A DNA stretch of 64,000 bases, taken from NCBI GenBank assembly GCA_030562195.1, contig CM060199.1, positions 17,938,338 through 18,002,337 of the forward strand, read 5' to 3'. The notes below the pieces were generated by a model. It was not told the origin of the DNA. It saw only the letters and a program-made list of their open reading frames with translations, and did not search any database. A program made the position numbers and the translations under genes. Position 1 is the stretch's first letter. Each line of letters starts with the position of its first letter. Source of the DNA: Nipponacmea schrenckii. Lineage: Eukaryota > Mollusca > Gastropoda > Lottiidae. Positions 38,489 through 53,400 of this stretch are shown in pieces.

Positions 38489-41400
38489 TCATTGTTTTGA
38501 ATTTTCAGCAAGTCTTCTCATTTCAGCCTCAGCGTGGTACCTTTCATGGTGCAATAATCGTCCTCGTGTGACCAGCAGAAAGATAAGTTCAAACATTTCA
38601 GCTACTGTTATTAAACTAAATCCCATAAATAGACCCACTTGACCTCCAATAGAACCTGGAATGACAAGTAAAGGCACATGGTTACTGTATAATGAACCAT
38701 CACGTTACTGTATAATGAAAGATCTACGTATATATAAGTCAACCCAGATAATCAAGGTCAAAAAGTTCAACCAAAGGCCAACTTGATGTAGAAAGATCCC
38801 TGTTATCCATGTATGATTGTTTCTTTCTTTTTTAGCCTTAACGCATGATAATACGCAACGAATATAGAATGTTCTAAGGTGTGCGTACAACTGTATGTTG
38901 TTCTTTATATAATTATTATCAATACCCCAATAAAGCCATCAATCTGTATTAAAAAAAAACAGTGAAGATATCTGAAGAAATGCCTACCTAGAAGTTTCTC
39001 AAGCGTATAAACAGGAACCTGTTCAATTACGTTCACAACTGGATCACCAAAGAAAAAATGAAGCACAACAACATCAGCATCCAGATTTTGGCTGAAATAT
39101 AAAGTCAAAAGTAACAGTTCTCTCCCTTAAATTTAAACTTATACTATTCAAATCATAACATCTATCGAAATCGTACATTAAGCGAATATATAAAATTGAC
39201 TATTCGTGAGAACTTATATTTTATGTCCATTCTAAGACTCAGTATCCATTTAAGTCGCTTTAAACGAAATGCGTATATAGCCATTCTCAAATGAAACTTG
39301 AAACTCAAAACGTACACAATTTTCTCAAAGCTTTCAGTAGCTCTGAATTTAGCACAGGAAATCGAAGCTTTGTGAGTACTCTCTTTACAAGGCAGTGGAC
39401 AGATGCATTCAGATTTGGCAGTTCCACCTCTGTAGTAGTCCTCTGGAATAAAGAATTGAAATGGATTTTGTAAAACATATTGTGTAATACAGACCAATCA
39501 TTATACTACATGTAATTACTAACTACCCATAATGTACTCATAATCAATAGAAATCTTCTGACTTAGATCGCCCAGCTTCTTCTTATGTATACTCCTGGTC
39601 ATTCAACATGGGTTGGGTCGACGTCTTCGTTAGTCCAGAAGGTGCAGAAAACCAAAAACAGGACCAAAAACTACATTCATTTCATTTTGGGCAGGGTCTA
39701 TGTTCATTTAGATGTAGTTACAAATCAAAACATATCATCTCCAAACCACACCCCTATTCGCCATACAAGTGAAATGATCCTAGGATTTTTCTAAGAAATC
39801 CAAATTAACAGAAGAGAAGATTTGTTAATGACGCCTTGAAGTGTAGTTCAATATGGGTTTGTAAGACAAAACCCGTATTAAGGCTACAATGGTAAAGATA
39901 GCTTGGCAGGCAAGGTAACATACGCCCACTTCAGCAAACAGAATATTCCATGTTTTTTTTTTCATTTAATCAAGGGCAATAACTCATAAACCAACATCTG
40001 GAATCGCACCATTTTTTAACTTGTCCGCAATGTTATTAAGATGAATACACATACCAAGTTTAATTCAAATCGGATAAAAACTACAGCTTCTATTGCGTAC
40101 ACAAGTAAATTTTAACATTTTCTCATTAAATCAAGGGCAATAACTCATAAACAGACATCTGGCAAGATATTATCAAGATGAATACACATACCAAGTTTCA
40201 TTCAAATCAACTACAGCTTCAATTGCGTACACAAGTAAATTTTAACATTTTCTCATTAAATCAAGGGCAATAACTCATAAAAAGACATCTGGCGAGATAT
40301 TATAAATGTGAATAATCGTTCCCATTTTCGAACTTGTCCGAGATATTATCATGATGAATACACATACCAAGTTTCATTCAAATCGGATGAAAACAACAGC
40401 TTCTATTGCGTACACAAGTAAATTTTAACTTTTTTCCATTTAATAAGATAGCTTGCCAGGCAAGGTAATATACGCCCACTGGCAGCATTTATTTCAAATA
40501 AAAACTTTTCAGTAAGGTTACAAAAGTGGAATGAAATATTCAACCTTCCACCATATATTTTTTTCTAGGGTCTCTAGTTTCATTAAAAACTGTCAAGAAT
40601 TGTACCTAACTCAACTCATTAAATATTTTTCGGTATTTTTATGATTTGCAATAGGGTTCACCCTTAATAACATTTTGATATTTTTAATTCTTAATAAGGC
40701 TCATTCTTGGTTGATATTAAACAATTTCAGCGAGTTTTGTCAAAAATGAATGTTTAGAGTGTTCACAAGCCAAAAGTTGAAAGCGATTTTGAAAACAGGC
40801 CCAATAACTGACACTAAATATTTTTTGATTTATCTGATTTTCAATAGGGTTTATCCTTGTGAGAAAACAAATACTAAAGCCAAGCTTCATCAAAATCCAT
40901 TCAAAATTGTTCTTTCTAGAGTGTTTACGAGTTAAATTGAACGCGTTTTCAAAAACAAGGGCAATAACTTGTACTAAATATTTTTCGATTTTCAATAGAG
41001 TTCATCCTTGGGAGACAACAAATACTCCAGCCAAGTTACATCAAAATCCATTAAAAATTGTTCTTTCTAGAGTGTTTACAAGCTAAAATTGAACGCGTTT
41101 TCAAGAACAAGGGCTATAACTGACACTAAATATATTTCTATTTATTTGATTTATAATAGGGTTCATCCTTGGGTAAAAAAAAATACTCAAGCCAAAGTTA
41201 ATCAAAATCCATTAAGAATAGTTCTTTCTAGAGTGTTTACAAGCTAAAATTGAATGCGTTTTCAAGAACAAGGGCAGTAACTCATACTAAAAAAAATTTC
41301 GATTTCGCTTTTCAAAAGGGTTCATCCTTGAGTTACAACACACTCTCACACCAAGTTTCATCGAAATCCATCAAGAATTGTGCCATGTAGAGTGTTTACG

Positions 41401-44400
41401 AGACAAAAATGGAACGCGTTTAAAAGAACAAGGGCAATAATTCATATTAGATATATTTTGATAATTTTAATTTTCAATTAGGCTCATCCCTTGCGATATC
41501 CAACAATTTTGTCAACATTGGTCATGAATTGTACCTTCTAGAGTGTTTATTAGCCAAAAAGTTAAACCCGTTTTCAAACACAAGGGCAATAACTGACACT
41601 AAATATATTTCGATTTATTTGATTTTCAATAAGGTTCATCCTTGGGTAAAAACAAATACTCAAGCCAAGTTTTATCAAAATCCATTAAGAATTGTTCTTT
41701 CTAGAGTGCTTACAAGCTAAAATTGAACGCGTTTTCAAACACAAGGGCAATAACTGATACTAAATATTTTTCGATTTAACTGAATTTCAATAGGGTTCAT
41801 CCTTAGGTGATTACAAATACTCATGCCAAGTTATGTCAAAATCGCTCAAGAATTGTGACTTGTAGAGTGTTTACAAGGCAAAAATCCAACACATTTTATA
41901 GAACAAAGGCAATAATTCCTATTAAATATATTTCGATATGTGCTATTTTCAAAAGGGTTCATTCTTGGGTGATATTAAACAATTTCAGCAAGTTTCGTCA
42001 AAATCGGTCAATAACTGTGCTTTGTAGAGTGTTTACAAGCTAAAAATTGAACGCGTTTTCAAAAACAAGGGCAATAACTGATATTAATTTTTTTTCGATT
42101 TGACTGGTTTTCAATAGGCTTCATCCTTGGGTGATAACAAATACTCAGGCCAAGTTTCATTAAAATCCATTAAAAATTGTTCTCTCAAGAATGTTTACAA
42201 GCTAAAATTGAGCGCGTTTTCAAGAACAAGGGCAATAACTCATACTAAATGTTTTTCGATTTCGCTGATTTTCGATAGGGTTTATCCTTGAGTTATAACA
42301 TACTCTCACACCAAGTTTCATCAAAATCGGTCAAGAATTGCACGTTGTAGAGTGTTTACGAGCCATTCAAGAACAAGGGCACGAACTCATACTAATTTTT
42401 TTCCGATTTCGCTGATTTTCAATAGGGTTCATCCTTGCGTGATCATAAACACTCATATTAAGTTTCATCTAAATCCGTCAAGAATTACACCGTGTAGAGT
42501 GTTTACGAGCAATTGTGGACGGACGGACGGACGGACGGACCGACGGACGGACGGACGGACGGACGGACGGACGGATGTGGGTGACGACAATATACGCCCC
42601 CCATTTCATGTGGGCGTATAAAAAGGCCATAACTCATAAACCGACATTCGGAATCGTGCTATTTTCGAACTTGTCCAAGATATTATCAAGATGAATACAC
42701 ATACCAAGTTTCATTCAAATCAGATAAAAACTCTGGCCTGTATCGCGTACACAAGTAATTGTTGACGGACGGACGGACGGACCGACAGGGGCGATGGCAA
42801 TATACGTCCACATTTTCATGTGGGCGTATAAAAAGGCAATGCCGTTTTTGTACGTACCCTTTCACATTGAGTCCATGATTTCAAAATAGTTTTGTAAGCG
42901 TTAAACTTAAATATTGTATTTCCTATAACAAAGTTTATTGCATGATGGTTCCCCTGTTTATTAGATCATAAAAGACAGGACGTAACGCAAAACTCTCCTT
43001 TTCTGGTAGATCAATATTTCGATCGATTACCAGTTACCAACCAAGCATAATATTTTCGAAAATTTCTTATGAATATGAACCAAATGGCAGGGGTTCAAAT
43101 ACAACAAAATTATAAAAGACCTACTTTCAGCTTCTCGGTAACACTTTATCAAATGATCAATGTGGCATAAGCTTTCGTTTCCTGAAAAAAATAGCAATAT
43201 AGTGAACTTCATATGAAATACTGACAAGAGCAAACCATAGCGATTGATATAATTGGATTTAATTCTTTGACCATCAATGTAATTGGGAACATGATCAAAT
43301 TAAATGGAGTTAGTCTGGTGCAATTAGATAACTCAGTACAATAGCTTGTATGAACACTGATAAAGGTTTTAATAGCATTGAAACCTTCGATGAAGCCATT
43401 ATTTCATTTTATACCACTAAACGACAAGCCCCAGCAGAGTGCGGATTTATTCTGAAATAAAAAAATATCTGAGCCTTTACTTAATAGAACTGGGGCCTCT
43501 ATTCCGAAACAAAAAAGAACGATAAACATTTCTAAAACGCAGCTGTTACATATTAGGGAAATGTTTATAATGAACATGTTGAAATTAACATGTTCATTAG
43601 CATGCTGATGCTAACTGATTAGAACACTTGTGGAATATTTGAATTAATTGATTGCACTGAAAATAAATTGAGTATTTACGTTTATATAACACCGGTAGAT
43701 GTGTGAAAATTTGTTTTAAATACTAAAGCTCAAATCACACAATCGCAGACGTAAAAGTGGAAAAATTGTTTCAGCCTTTCTAGGCTGATGAAGATGTGCA
43801 ATTTTTCACTAACTGCCAACTTAGACTGGACCATGTCCATAATTCTGACCCATGTAAAATTAAGAGTTTATTACTATTATTATTATTACTAATCTTTAAG
43901 GATTACTCTTAGTTGCATTAAATGGAATATATAAGGCTTGAGAAAGTATCCTATTGCATGAAATAAATAAGAAATATTTTGCAAAAGAATAAAGTGTAAT
44001 TTGGCTTGATTGAATTGGATGACGACTGTGTGAGGTACATGTATTCCTGACTATTATAGCGAAGAGATAGTGTTACTAAGTGTGCATTTGAAGTATTAAA
44101 AACATTTGAAACTGAATTATAAAATTGATAAACATTAGATAATGTGTTTAGGCCATTATTATACAATTCCAATCGTAGGTTAAATTGTAATGTTAACGAT
44201 AATCGGTGTTGTATAAATGTTAACATTATCTAAATTCAATTATATTATAAAAGAGAATACGACCTTTAATTTTAATATTCAACCACACATAGCAAATTCC
44301 TACTTAAAACTTCGCCAATCACAGACGATGAAAATCCGTTATTGACACATGATTCGGTTTTTACAAACGATTGAAATAGTTCAAAAAGAACTAGACCTAT

Positions 44401-47400
44401 GATATAAATTTGCATTGAAATCATTAAAAGTGTTCCTAGCCAAGTATAAGTATGAATGGTTTTCGGATAATACTTACAGTGAGTCTATATATTGGCCTAA
44501 CTATTACTGGGACTGGTGAAATACAATATAAAGAAGTAAAAAGCGTTTAGGCTACAACAATCTGAAAATGGTTTAAAAATATTCTAACGAGAAATTATGT
44601 CCACAGTTATTAGGGCCTCATAATACGTAAGCCAGAACTCCCCACCCCCTCATTTAGAAACGCCGGTGGTCCTAGGTCAACATTGTTATATTATATTTAA
44701 TAAAAAGAAAGAAAGAAATAAAGAAACAACTATATTTAAAAAGGATAACAACTTAGGTTCACAAGTCCGCCGTGACAGGGATCCTTTCTACCAGCTGGTC
44801 CTTGGCCAAACCTCCTGGCATAGATCTTACGCGGAATATCCGTACCCATGTACAATTGGGCGGACTGGAATTATGAGTGAAAGTCGTCGGGTTTCACACG
44901 CCGGTCGATATTAGAATAATTCACGTCCGACATTTTCAAAGGTCCGAAGCCAAGCGAATGACGTCATGACGTAAAGAACCAACGCTTTAACCTCCGTGCT
45001 ATAGAACCCCACAATGCATTTTCCAGATTTGCAAATTTAAAATTTTTGGAATCTCCTCCTTTAAAGTAACAGCTGTTGTGCACTTATTACATTGCGAATT
45101 CTTTTGTAGTATTGATTTGAAAGAAATTAATATTCGACTGTTTGTTTGATAGTACTTTACTAGTCTCTGATTAAGTCATTAAAATTTTATTTTACGTTAT
45201 TACGTGATAGGATCAAACTGAATGTGATTTCATCTTTGCGTTGTTTTCTGTACAATGTTCAAAAATCAAAGAATATCTTTACGTGATTATTATTCTTTGA
45301 CTAAAGTCATGGAGTGAAAAAACAAGGGAATAATCAATTGCCTTTTTATGGATAAAAACATAAACATGTATGTTAATTTTTTGGACTTATCGGATTACAT
45401 TAGGATTCTGTTATGTTATATTTGGTAGCAAGTGATCTGCAAGTGATGAGTATATGCTCTTATTGGTCAAGTTTAAAATTTATAAATTGTATTTTCATTC
45501 TAAAACCGTAGATAGCCAATAAATCTGACTCAGTTGAAGCGAACAATACTAGGTCAAGCCTCTTCCTGGTCGGCCTGTATACCGTTTACACAGCACTTTT
45601 AAAAAACAAACTTGGCCAACATCTAAATAGACCTAGGAAATGATCACAAACATATAAAATGGCGCTGGCTTCATCTGTGATTGTGAAGTCTTTGCTGAAT
45701 TGGTCTCGCTTAATGCTTAAAGGAGTCTTAAGATTCTCAAATTTTGTTTCTTGCGTTCACGTAGACTCTGAGCGATTGACTCGATCTCGTCAAACCAAAT
45801 AGCGTTCAGAGCTTTGGTCTCTTCACCAGTCTATGTAGCTCCCCGTCGGGCACACATTGTAAAGCAGAAAGTACCTGTTTGTCGCTTGTTAATGTTTTTT
45901 GTAAATGTCCTAATTTGTAGTTTCTACGAATGAGCGAAACTCCCAAGCCCAGCCCAGTGGTGTGTTTACACAGCACTGATATTTTGCCATGTAATACTCG
46001 GTCCGGACAGAGACCTCCTTCTCTTGTGAGACTCGGCACACTCGGAACTAGCACGGTGCCGAGCCATCTCAACACGTTTAGACAGCTACTTTTTCGAACT
46101 CGGTCTGGACTCGGCCCGGATTACTCGTGTCTGTATAAACGTGGCTTAAGACTCAGTATTCCTTCAAGATTAAATGATTTTCAATCATTTATACATTGTT
46201 AGCTGCTTAGTTTGATATTAATTGTATATTTTGATACATTTTTTACTTCCACTGGCGTAATGCCATGTTAATGGAAAAAACATTCATGCCAATAAAGAGC
46301 AACAATTCCATTACCTTTATGTAAAAAGTGTCGACATCCACAGGTCTGTACGACGTAATCAATAAAACATTCATTTTCACATGCTTCTTTGGTATAATTT
46401 TCATAGCGTTTTAATGGATTCACAAATTTCTCACTGTTGGTGTCCACACAGGTGCTTCCGCCAAAAGCCTTGAATGGCGGTTCCAGACCAATTCTCTACA
46501 ATGAAAAAGAAAAAAAAAATAATATCAAGTAGATTGCTCTAATTAACACCCTCGTTCTTTAGGTCGGATTCATTTGATCATTTTATAATGTCTTGTAAAA
46601 CTTTTAAACAAATTTATCGGCTTAATGGGATTAAGTTGACCCAGGGACTTGCAGAATCTCATACCAACTGGAAACTCAAGACTATTGTAGTCTAGGAGAA
46701 TCGAATGAATCAGACGAGACGCATCTATAGCTAAGAAATTACCATTGATGATCACAGTTGCTAGCAGTTAATTTCTCAACATAAGCAATCCAATTATATT
46801 CTATTCGAAATATTTTTGGTGTAACAAAGTAGATCACATGGAAAGAGTAACAGATGGACATAAATTGAATAAATTTTGCCAATCTAACATAATGTTACGG
46901 AATTGCTGTAAAGAAATCTAACAAACTAACATTTTTACAAAATATTTTATGACAAGAAATGACACATTATTAAAGTGCTCACACCTTCTTGTGAAAGCCC
47001 AGGCCTTTGCATAGCCAGAGACAAATAACACAAAACCAAAATTATTAAACTGTTATTATTAAGTTGTTGAAAAAGTGATACAACATAAACCCTATGTCGG
47101 TTGTCTTAAATGATTGTTAGTCACTTCCCGTAAAGTTGAGACTTTGCTGACGACATACTAGCTGCAAAAGACAGCGACTCCCGAAATAGTAATTATCGTT
47201 CTCAAAATCAACAATAATAGATACGAACAAAGTTCACGTCAAATTTTAAAATGTCTATGTGTTTTATTTCCAAGAACCATCAGTAGCTACTTAGGGAATG
47301 GAAACGAAATGACATGTGGGTTAACCATCATCGTTTCTGTTACAAATTGGGCATGTGAATACGATGTAAAGAAAAAAATCCTTATTCCCAATCAAACAGC

Positions 47401-50400
47401 AAAAAAAGGTGCATCCGATGTTTTTGGAAAGCAACAATGTAATAAACTTTCGAGAAACCTCATTTTACATTAATCTATATCTGTCGCTAAAATATAAAAT
47501 GCTGCAATGGTATAATATGAAATTAGTGACAGACTAAATTCGGGATTAATTTTTGCAGTATCGTTTTGTCTCACATAGACAACTTAATTTAATTATCTAT
47601 AGAAATTGATTAAAAGTCGAACAGGTAGAGTGTTAAACTCCATTTCAATTCAAGTCCTACATGTTAAGTGTGATTTACTTACCACATGTTTTGAAACTTC
47701 GATCTCTGAAGAACAATTGGCACCAACCACGAAACCACGAGATTGTGGTAAAGGATCTTCATCAACATCATGTAAAACTACCTGAAAAAGAATGAATCAT
47801 AAGTGAAAGTTGGTCCTCTTTTATGTACTTGGTTATAGTCATGTTTTTTGTAACCTTATTCAAGAAGTGTGCTTATACTTTACTATCAAAGTCACACTAA
47901 TGTCATAAATCTTGCAGCTTTTTCACACTTAGGTCATAAATCTTGCAGCCTTTACACACCAATGTCATAAATCTTGCAGCTTTTACACACTAATGTGAAA
48001 GTTTGAAGGGTTTTACACACTAATGTTTAAACAACCTTGCAGCATTTACCACACCAATTTAGAAAGATTTTTACACACTCAAAAAGTGATAAATTTTTCA
48101 ACTTTTTTCCCCACTTTAAAATCAAAATTGAAAGCCAGATACAAAAGCTAATCTTGGTTTTCCCCAATGTGGTTTTGAAGGTTGATTTAAAGATAATGTT
48201 AATAATTTTTCGGGGGATCGGGTTTAGAATAAGATGTGAGTAAATAGAATGAGATCATTAAAAAAAGGGAATCAAAGTATTTTTGGGTTCTAACTTTAGA
48301 TTTTTAAAAATAATTAGATTTTTATTCATTTGATTATCAGTCATTTTTAAAAAAGATCTTGACCAATTTAAATTGAACAAAAATGATATGTAATATAATT
48401 TAATTTTAATAATTTCATTTTATTAAACATCAGTCATGAATAACCCTTTGAAAAAAATAACATAAGGCGGGAAATTTAAATAATACCATTTAACCAAGGG
48501 AAAAATTTGATATATTAGGGAAGCGTCCAAATAAGCCCTAGAGCCAGTCGGCTTTTCTTTAAGGAAAAAACATTGGCCTTAGATTTCTGGGGAGATGGGT
48601 TATAATGGAAATGTCAAAACAATTATTTAGTATCACACCAAGCATTTGAGTCAATGATAAAATCTGAACTATGTCAAGTGATCAAGTCATTAAGTTGAGT
48701 AAAGTTATGTTAATAATTGGTAATAACTATCGGACAATTATAAATTATTGTGATGCATTTCGAATTGGGCTCCGTGTTGACAGTAGGAAAATTCTCGGAA
48801 GCTATATTCCTGAAATAAAGCCTTTACAAAAGGCACCATATCGCATAGAAAATAGCGTACAACACTTTTATCAGCTATTCCATATTTACATGGTCTGATT
48901 CAACGCAGAAAAGTGTGAAAATGTTTCGATTACCATTATCCCTAACAGTTATTATTACCGACTTTAAGTTTTCGATGAATATAACTGAGTCAAATTTTGC
49001 ATTTAAAAAGACTAACCAGTAACGCCACTGAACATCCAGAAGCATACTTCTATTTTGATTGTAACCCCAAAGTATTCTGATCAAAACATATGTTGCTTGT
49101 CCATAGTGTGAAGGGTCACAGGGCCGAATTAATGGTGGTTGTGGGTTCACATATAGGTCGGCGTTTGAGAGTCACAATCTGATAATACATATATTCACTC
49201 TCAAGACCTAAGTTGTTATTCTTGAACAAGACGGTTAAACCGTCCAAGCGTCAGCTGTTTGTTCACTTTTTAGTTAGTTTTTCACATATTCATTATGAAT
49301 GTGAACGAAAAGGTTCTAATTAGTTTTAAAGATGGTGTGTTTCTCACAAAAGCTTGGTTTTGTGTCAATCCATTATGTTCTTAAAAACTAATCAGTTAAG
49401 GCATCTGGAAATGTCACCTTACTATTAGCACAGTCATAAACCTGAGGTAGACCAATTAGAATTCTTGAACTTTTGTGGTAAAGATTATGGCGTTAATGAC
49501 GGTAAAAGTACAGTATTCAAAATAGGCTGTATGCAACTGACAGACTTTGAAACGACTGCTAGTATATGGCGAAATATGGAGACTGATCAATCTCTTTTGT
49601 TGATAAAATAGCTCAGACGACTGAAAATTGTATTTGTCGCCGGTCGATTTCCCAATTTCTACTTATAACAAAAATAAGATGTGGTCTGAAATCCGCAATA
49701 TTCTGCAGTTGGTAATTTTGTCGGCTGTGATGTGAATCACCAGTCGAATATAGTCCTACTTTTATAGTAACTTTTCATACTTACTTTAAAACCTTCAAAC
49801 TGGTAGAGTTTATAAGGGATATCACTTCTCGATGTAGTAACCAACACACTTAATCCTCGTAAAGCATTACTCACTGGATTTGGATTAATAACTTTTTTCG
49901 TCTTTTTCAATTTTAAGGTATCAACGGTGAAACAGATTCCCATTTCCGTCACTCGCGTTGTTAAGCCAGCACTACAGTCTTCCCAATAATAATCACCCCA
50001 AGCACACCGTAGTCCCGTGCCTTTTATCATACTTTCTACTTGCGTAAAAATCGTATCCACAATTTCTTCAGCGGATTTGTTTCCAATAGGTGGGGCATTT
50101 TTAAACATGCCTGTCAACAGTCGTTTACCAATCAGGTGATAGATACCGGTAATTTCGGTCAAATGTGGCATAGCCATTTGGGTTCGATTCGACATTTCCT
50201 GAATAAACTCCTTATTAAAAATATTTAAATCGCAGATTGTTACTGCAGGAAAATCTTCTTCTTCCACGTAACGAATGTTAACACTAGTGACAGTTGGGTA
50301 ACGATAATAATCAGACATCTGAACGTATATTGTCGTTACCAATAACGCTGCCATTACAAGCACCACTATAACCCAAAATATACTGAAAAATACAAAAATA

Positions 50401-53400
50401 CCCACGTATATTCTATGTATTAGTAAAAAAAAATGAATATAATTCAATCTCTACTGATTTTCCAGGACAACAGGGAAGTAAACACATACCTAGCATGTTA
50501 CCGATAAATTGTGAGTTTGGTACATGATTTTTCTCATACCTATAGAAGATACATCTAGATTTGATGATGTTTGTGTTCTGAATTGTTAAGTGAGAAGAAT
50601 ATTAATGAAGTGATCTATTAAAGCTTATTTGAACATACAATCAATAAAAATGCCTTTTCTAGACTATAAAACTTCTTGTTATATTGTTAGGGCAAATTTC
50701 CAGATTACCTAAAGTGATGAAACGTAATATTAAATAGGTTGCGGTCGCCCCAAACCCTTTATTTCCCGATATATGTTGGTTTGATGCTTCCAAGTCTCAT
50801 CCTACCACTTACTCGTAGATTCCTTCATATAGATTTCGTAGGTGTCCATCTTCTTGAGAAAATCTGATGGTTTGATCTAATATGCCATCCCCGCTTTTCG
50901 ATACAATTGTCATTTTATAAAATACCCTTTGGTCCTTCAAAATAACGATACATTTTATTAATGTGATTTTAAATTTTAATGTAATCTGACAATTCGAGAA
51001 AGATCATACACTACAACAGTTATTTAATCTATAGATACCTGTATCTCGAAAATGTATACTGAGTGCACGCTTGTCCCTTGGTATTCAACGACAACATTAA
51101 TTCCAAATCCGTAACGAAAACTGGGAAATCAATTTCAATGCAGATTGCTTCTTATATTACTGCTTAAAAGCACGGTTTTTACGCCATTAAGTTTTGATAA
51201 AAACTATTGATTTGAAATTATGTTTTCGGTAATGGGAAATGCATTTTAAATGCCTCAGAGAAATTACTTTTCATTCCTTATCCTGCTAATGCTGATGTTA
51301 AAAGACACTGTGTAAACACATTATATATGTTTCATCACTTGACAAACACAGTAGAAAAATGCAGAAGAGGAAAGTTCAGTCCGGGTAAATCATCAGCGCG
51401 GTATTCACGTCAACCTTGCAACTGACAAAATCTGTAACTTGATTTTCTTCAAAACTGCTAGCAAATGCCGATGACATTAAGGGAGATATATTTTAGTTGA
51501 ACCTTTTGCTCACTTTTACCACAAGATGCGCATATTTTTTTATTCCCTATTAAAATTTGGTTCCGTGTCCTACCTGATCAATCGGAATCTGAAACCATCC
51601 AGATGCAAACAAATGGTTCTTACATTTATAAAACTTTTAATAATCAATCTCTAGATTCAAACTGATTGTGAACAACTATATTCGTGTACGTTTATATAAG
51701 AAACATAGTACGTAGTTTAGTTTGATCTAGATGAACACAGTTGCTAGAAGTTTCCTGACTAACCTTGTCGGCAATATTTCGTCACATTATCTAAAGATCA
51801 TAATGGTCCTACTTATACCCAAATTATCAATACAGCATACTTTGGTAAATTTCAAACTCTTTCCCCACAGTTCTTGACTTAAAGTTTTTCGCAAAAATGC
51901 AGGAAACAACTTCGAACCGTATTTCCGTCCAAAAACTTTTCAGGCCTTTACGAAGACTGTAACTGTAGACAGTGGACTGTAGTTGCAAGTCCATCATATG
52001 AAAAACTAACCCTTTGTTACATTAGCATTCCCAATATACCTTGAAATTATTATTTTTCTAAATTATGTGCCAAACAGATAATAACTGCCACCCAATAAGA
52101 TAAGAAATGAATTAAAAACGTATGTTTATTTCGATAAAGATAGCTTGTCAGGCCAGGTACTATACGCTCACTGGCAGCCTTGAAATTATATAGAAACATT
52201 TTTTAAAAATTGTTATCAATGGCGATGCTCACACAAAGTTTTATCAAAATCTATAGAAAATTGTAACTTCTATTGCACCCACAATAAAATTTTGACGTGA
52301 TTTTACTAGGTCAAGGGCAAAAACTAAAAAACCGTTCATCAAAAAACTTTCAAATTCGAACCTGAACTTGTCAATTTCAAAGTTTCATTAAAATCCATTG
52401 AAAATTGTAACGAATATAATAAATATAGAGTCATGTGGGCGTATAAAAAGCATGATGTTATCTGTTGAAGTTTATTAACATTGCTGGTACGTATTCGTGG
52501 ATTTTCATGCACGAGTCTCATTATGTTTTAACATGCCTATCTTCTGGATGGAGTATAATTAATAACAGAATGTAAAATTTCTACGCACACTAAGAAACCT
52601 TATTCGATATACGATAAATTGGTCATTATCAAAAGTTCGTTATCTAACCCAGATGGTTAATCTTTAGCCCAATAGTTAAAGGTATTCGCAGAATTCCATG
52701 ACTTAGCCTCTTTACAACTCATTCTGATAACTAGCACGTGTAATACCATCGAGTGAGCCGACATTACAAAACCTAGCAATTCCATTGAACAGACAATAAA
52801 ACCATTAAGTAGAAAGTTTAACCAGTGATGTATTTATTTGATTGTCAGAATATTTGTTATTTTAACCTCAGGTGAAAATTCTTCTAGTTTTATTATACAT
52901 TGCTACGGGAATTGTTACTATTCTTTAAAGGAACTGTTCCATACAATATGCTTTCCTTTTATCGCTCATACTTCCCGTTGCATTCAAGGCCTTAATATAT
53001 AATATGTGGTCCGGCCAACCGGAAGTGAAATATTGCACAAAAATATGGATATTAATAGTACAATAATGTCATGTAATGAAATGGGGAATCAGATCATTTA
53101 TTAAAACCTTTGGCAACAGTGAATCGACTTTATAATCAAACAAATTCTTGTTTGACTCTATATGGTGTTGATTTCAAGAGGTGCCTATTTAGCGCATTTT
53201 TTATTACCGATGGGCTGTAAGAAATCTTCAGTAAATTCCACATAATTTCACTTTCAAATTATTTTCGATTGAATAAGTAAAGATTTCAGAAGCTATAATT
53301 ATTTAATCATAAAACAACATGGTTTTAATTTTAATCTATAGCACAGCGGTTAGAGCGTTGGTTCTTTAGGTCATGACGTCATTTTATTGGATACGTTGAA

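Noticed and set aside
42519..42573. GGAC array resembling a CRISPR-like or protein repeat (GRTDGRTDGRTD)
   Set aside because: A simple 4-bp microsatellite inside a transposon; no spacers.
40717..42621. Repeated open frames with phrases such as HPWVKTNTQAKFYQNPLRIV
   Set aside because: They are translations of the 150-165-bp tandem units in element B3, with no start-to-stop conservation as a gene.
44698..45007. Functional tRNA gene
   Set aside because: A and B boxes are present, but the spacing is too long for a tRNA fold and the sequence has a SINE body and tail.
45940..46202. Coding exon in the GC-richer stretch
   Set aside because: Open frames are short on both strands, out of phase with the channel exons, and phrases such as TTTACACAGCACTG suggest repeat origin.
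47900..48075. Possible CRISPR array
   Set aside because: Units are degenerate and contiguous without unique spacers, in a eukaryotic intron.
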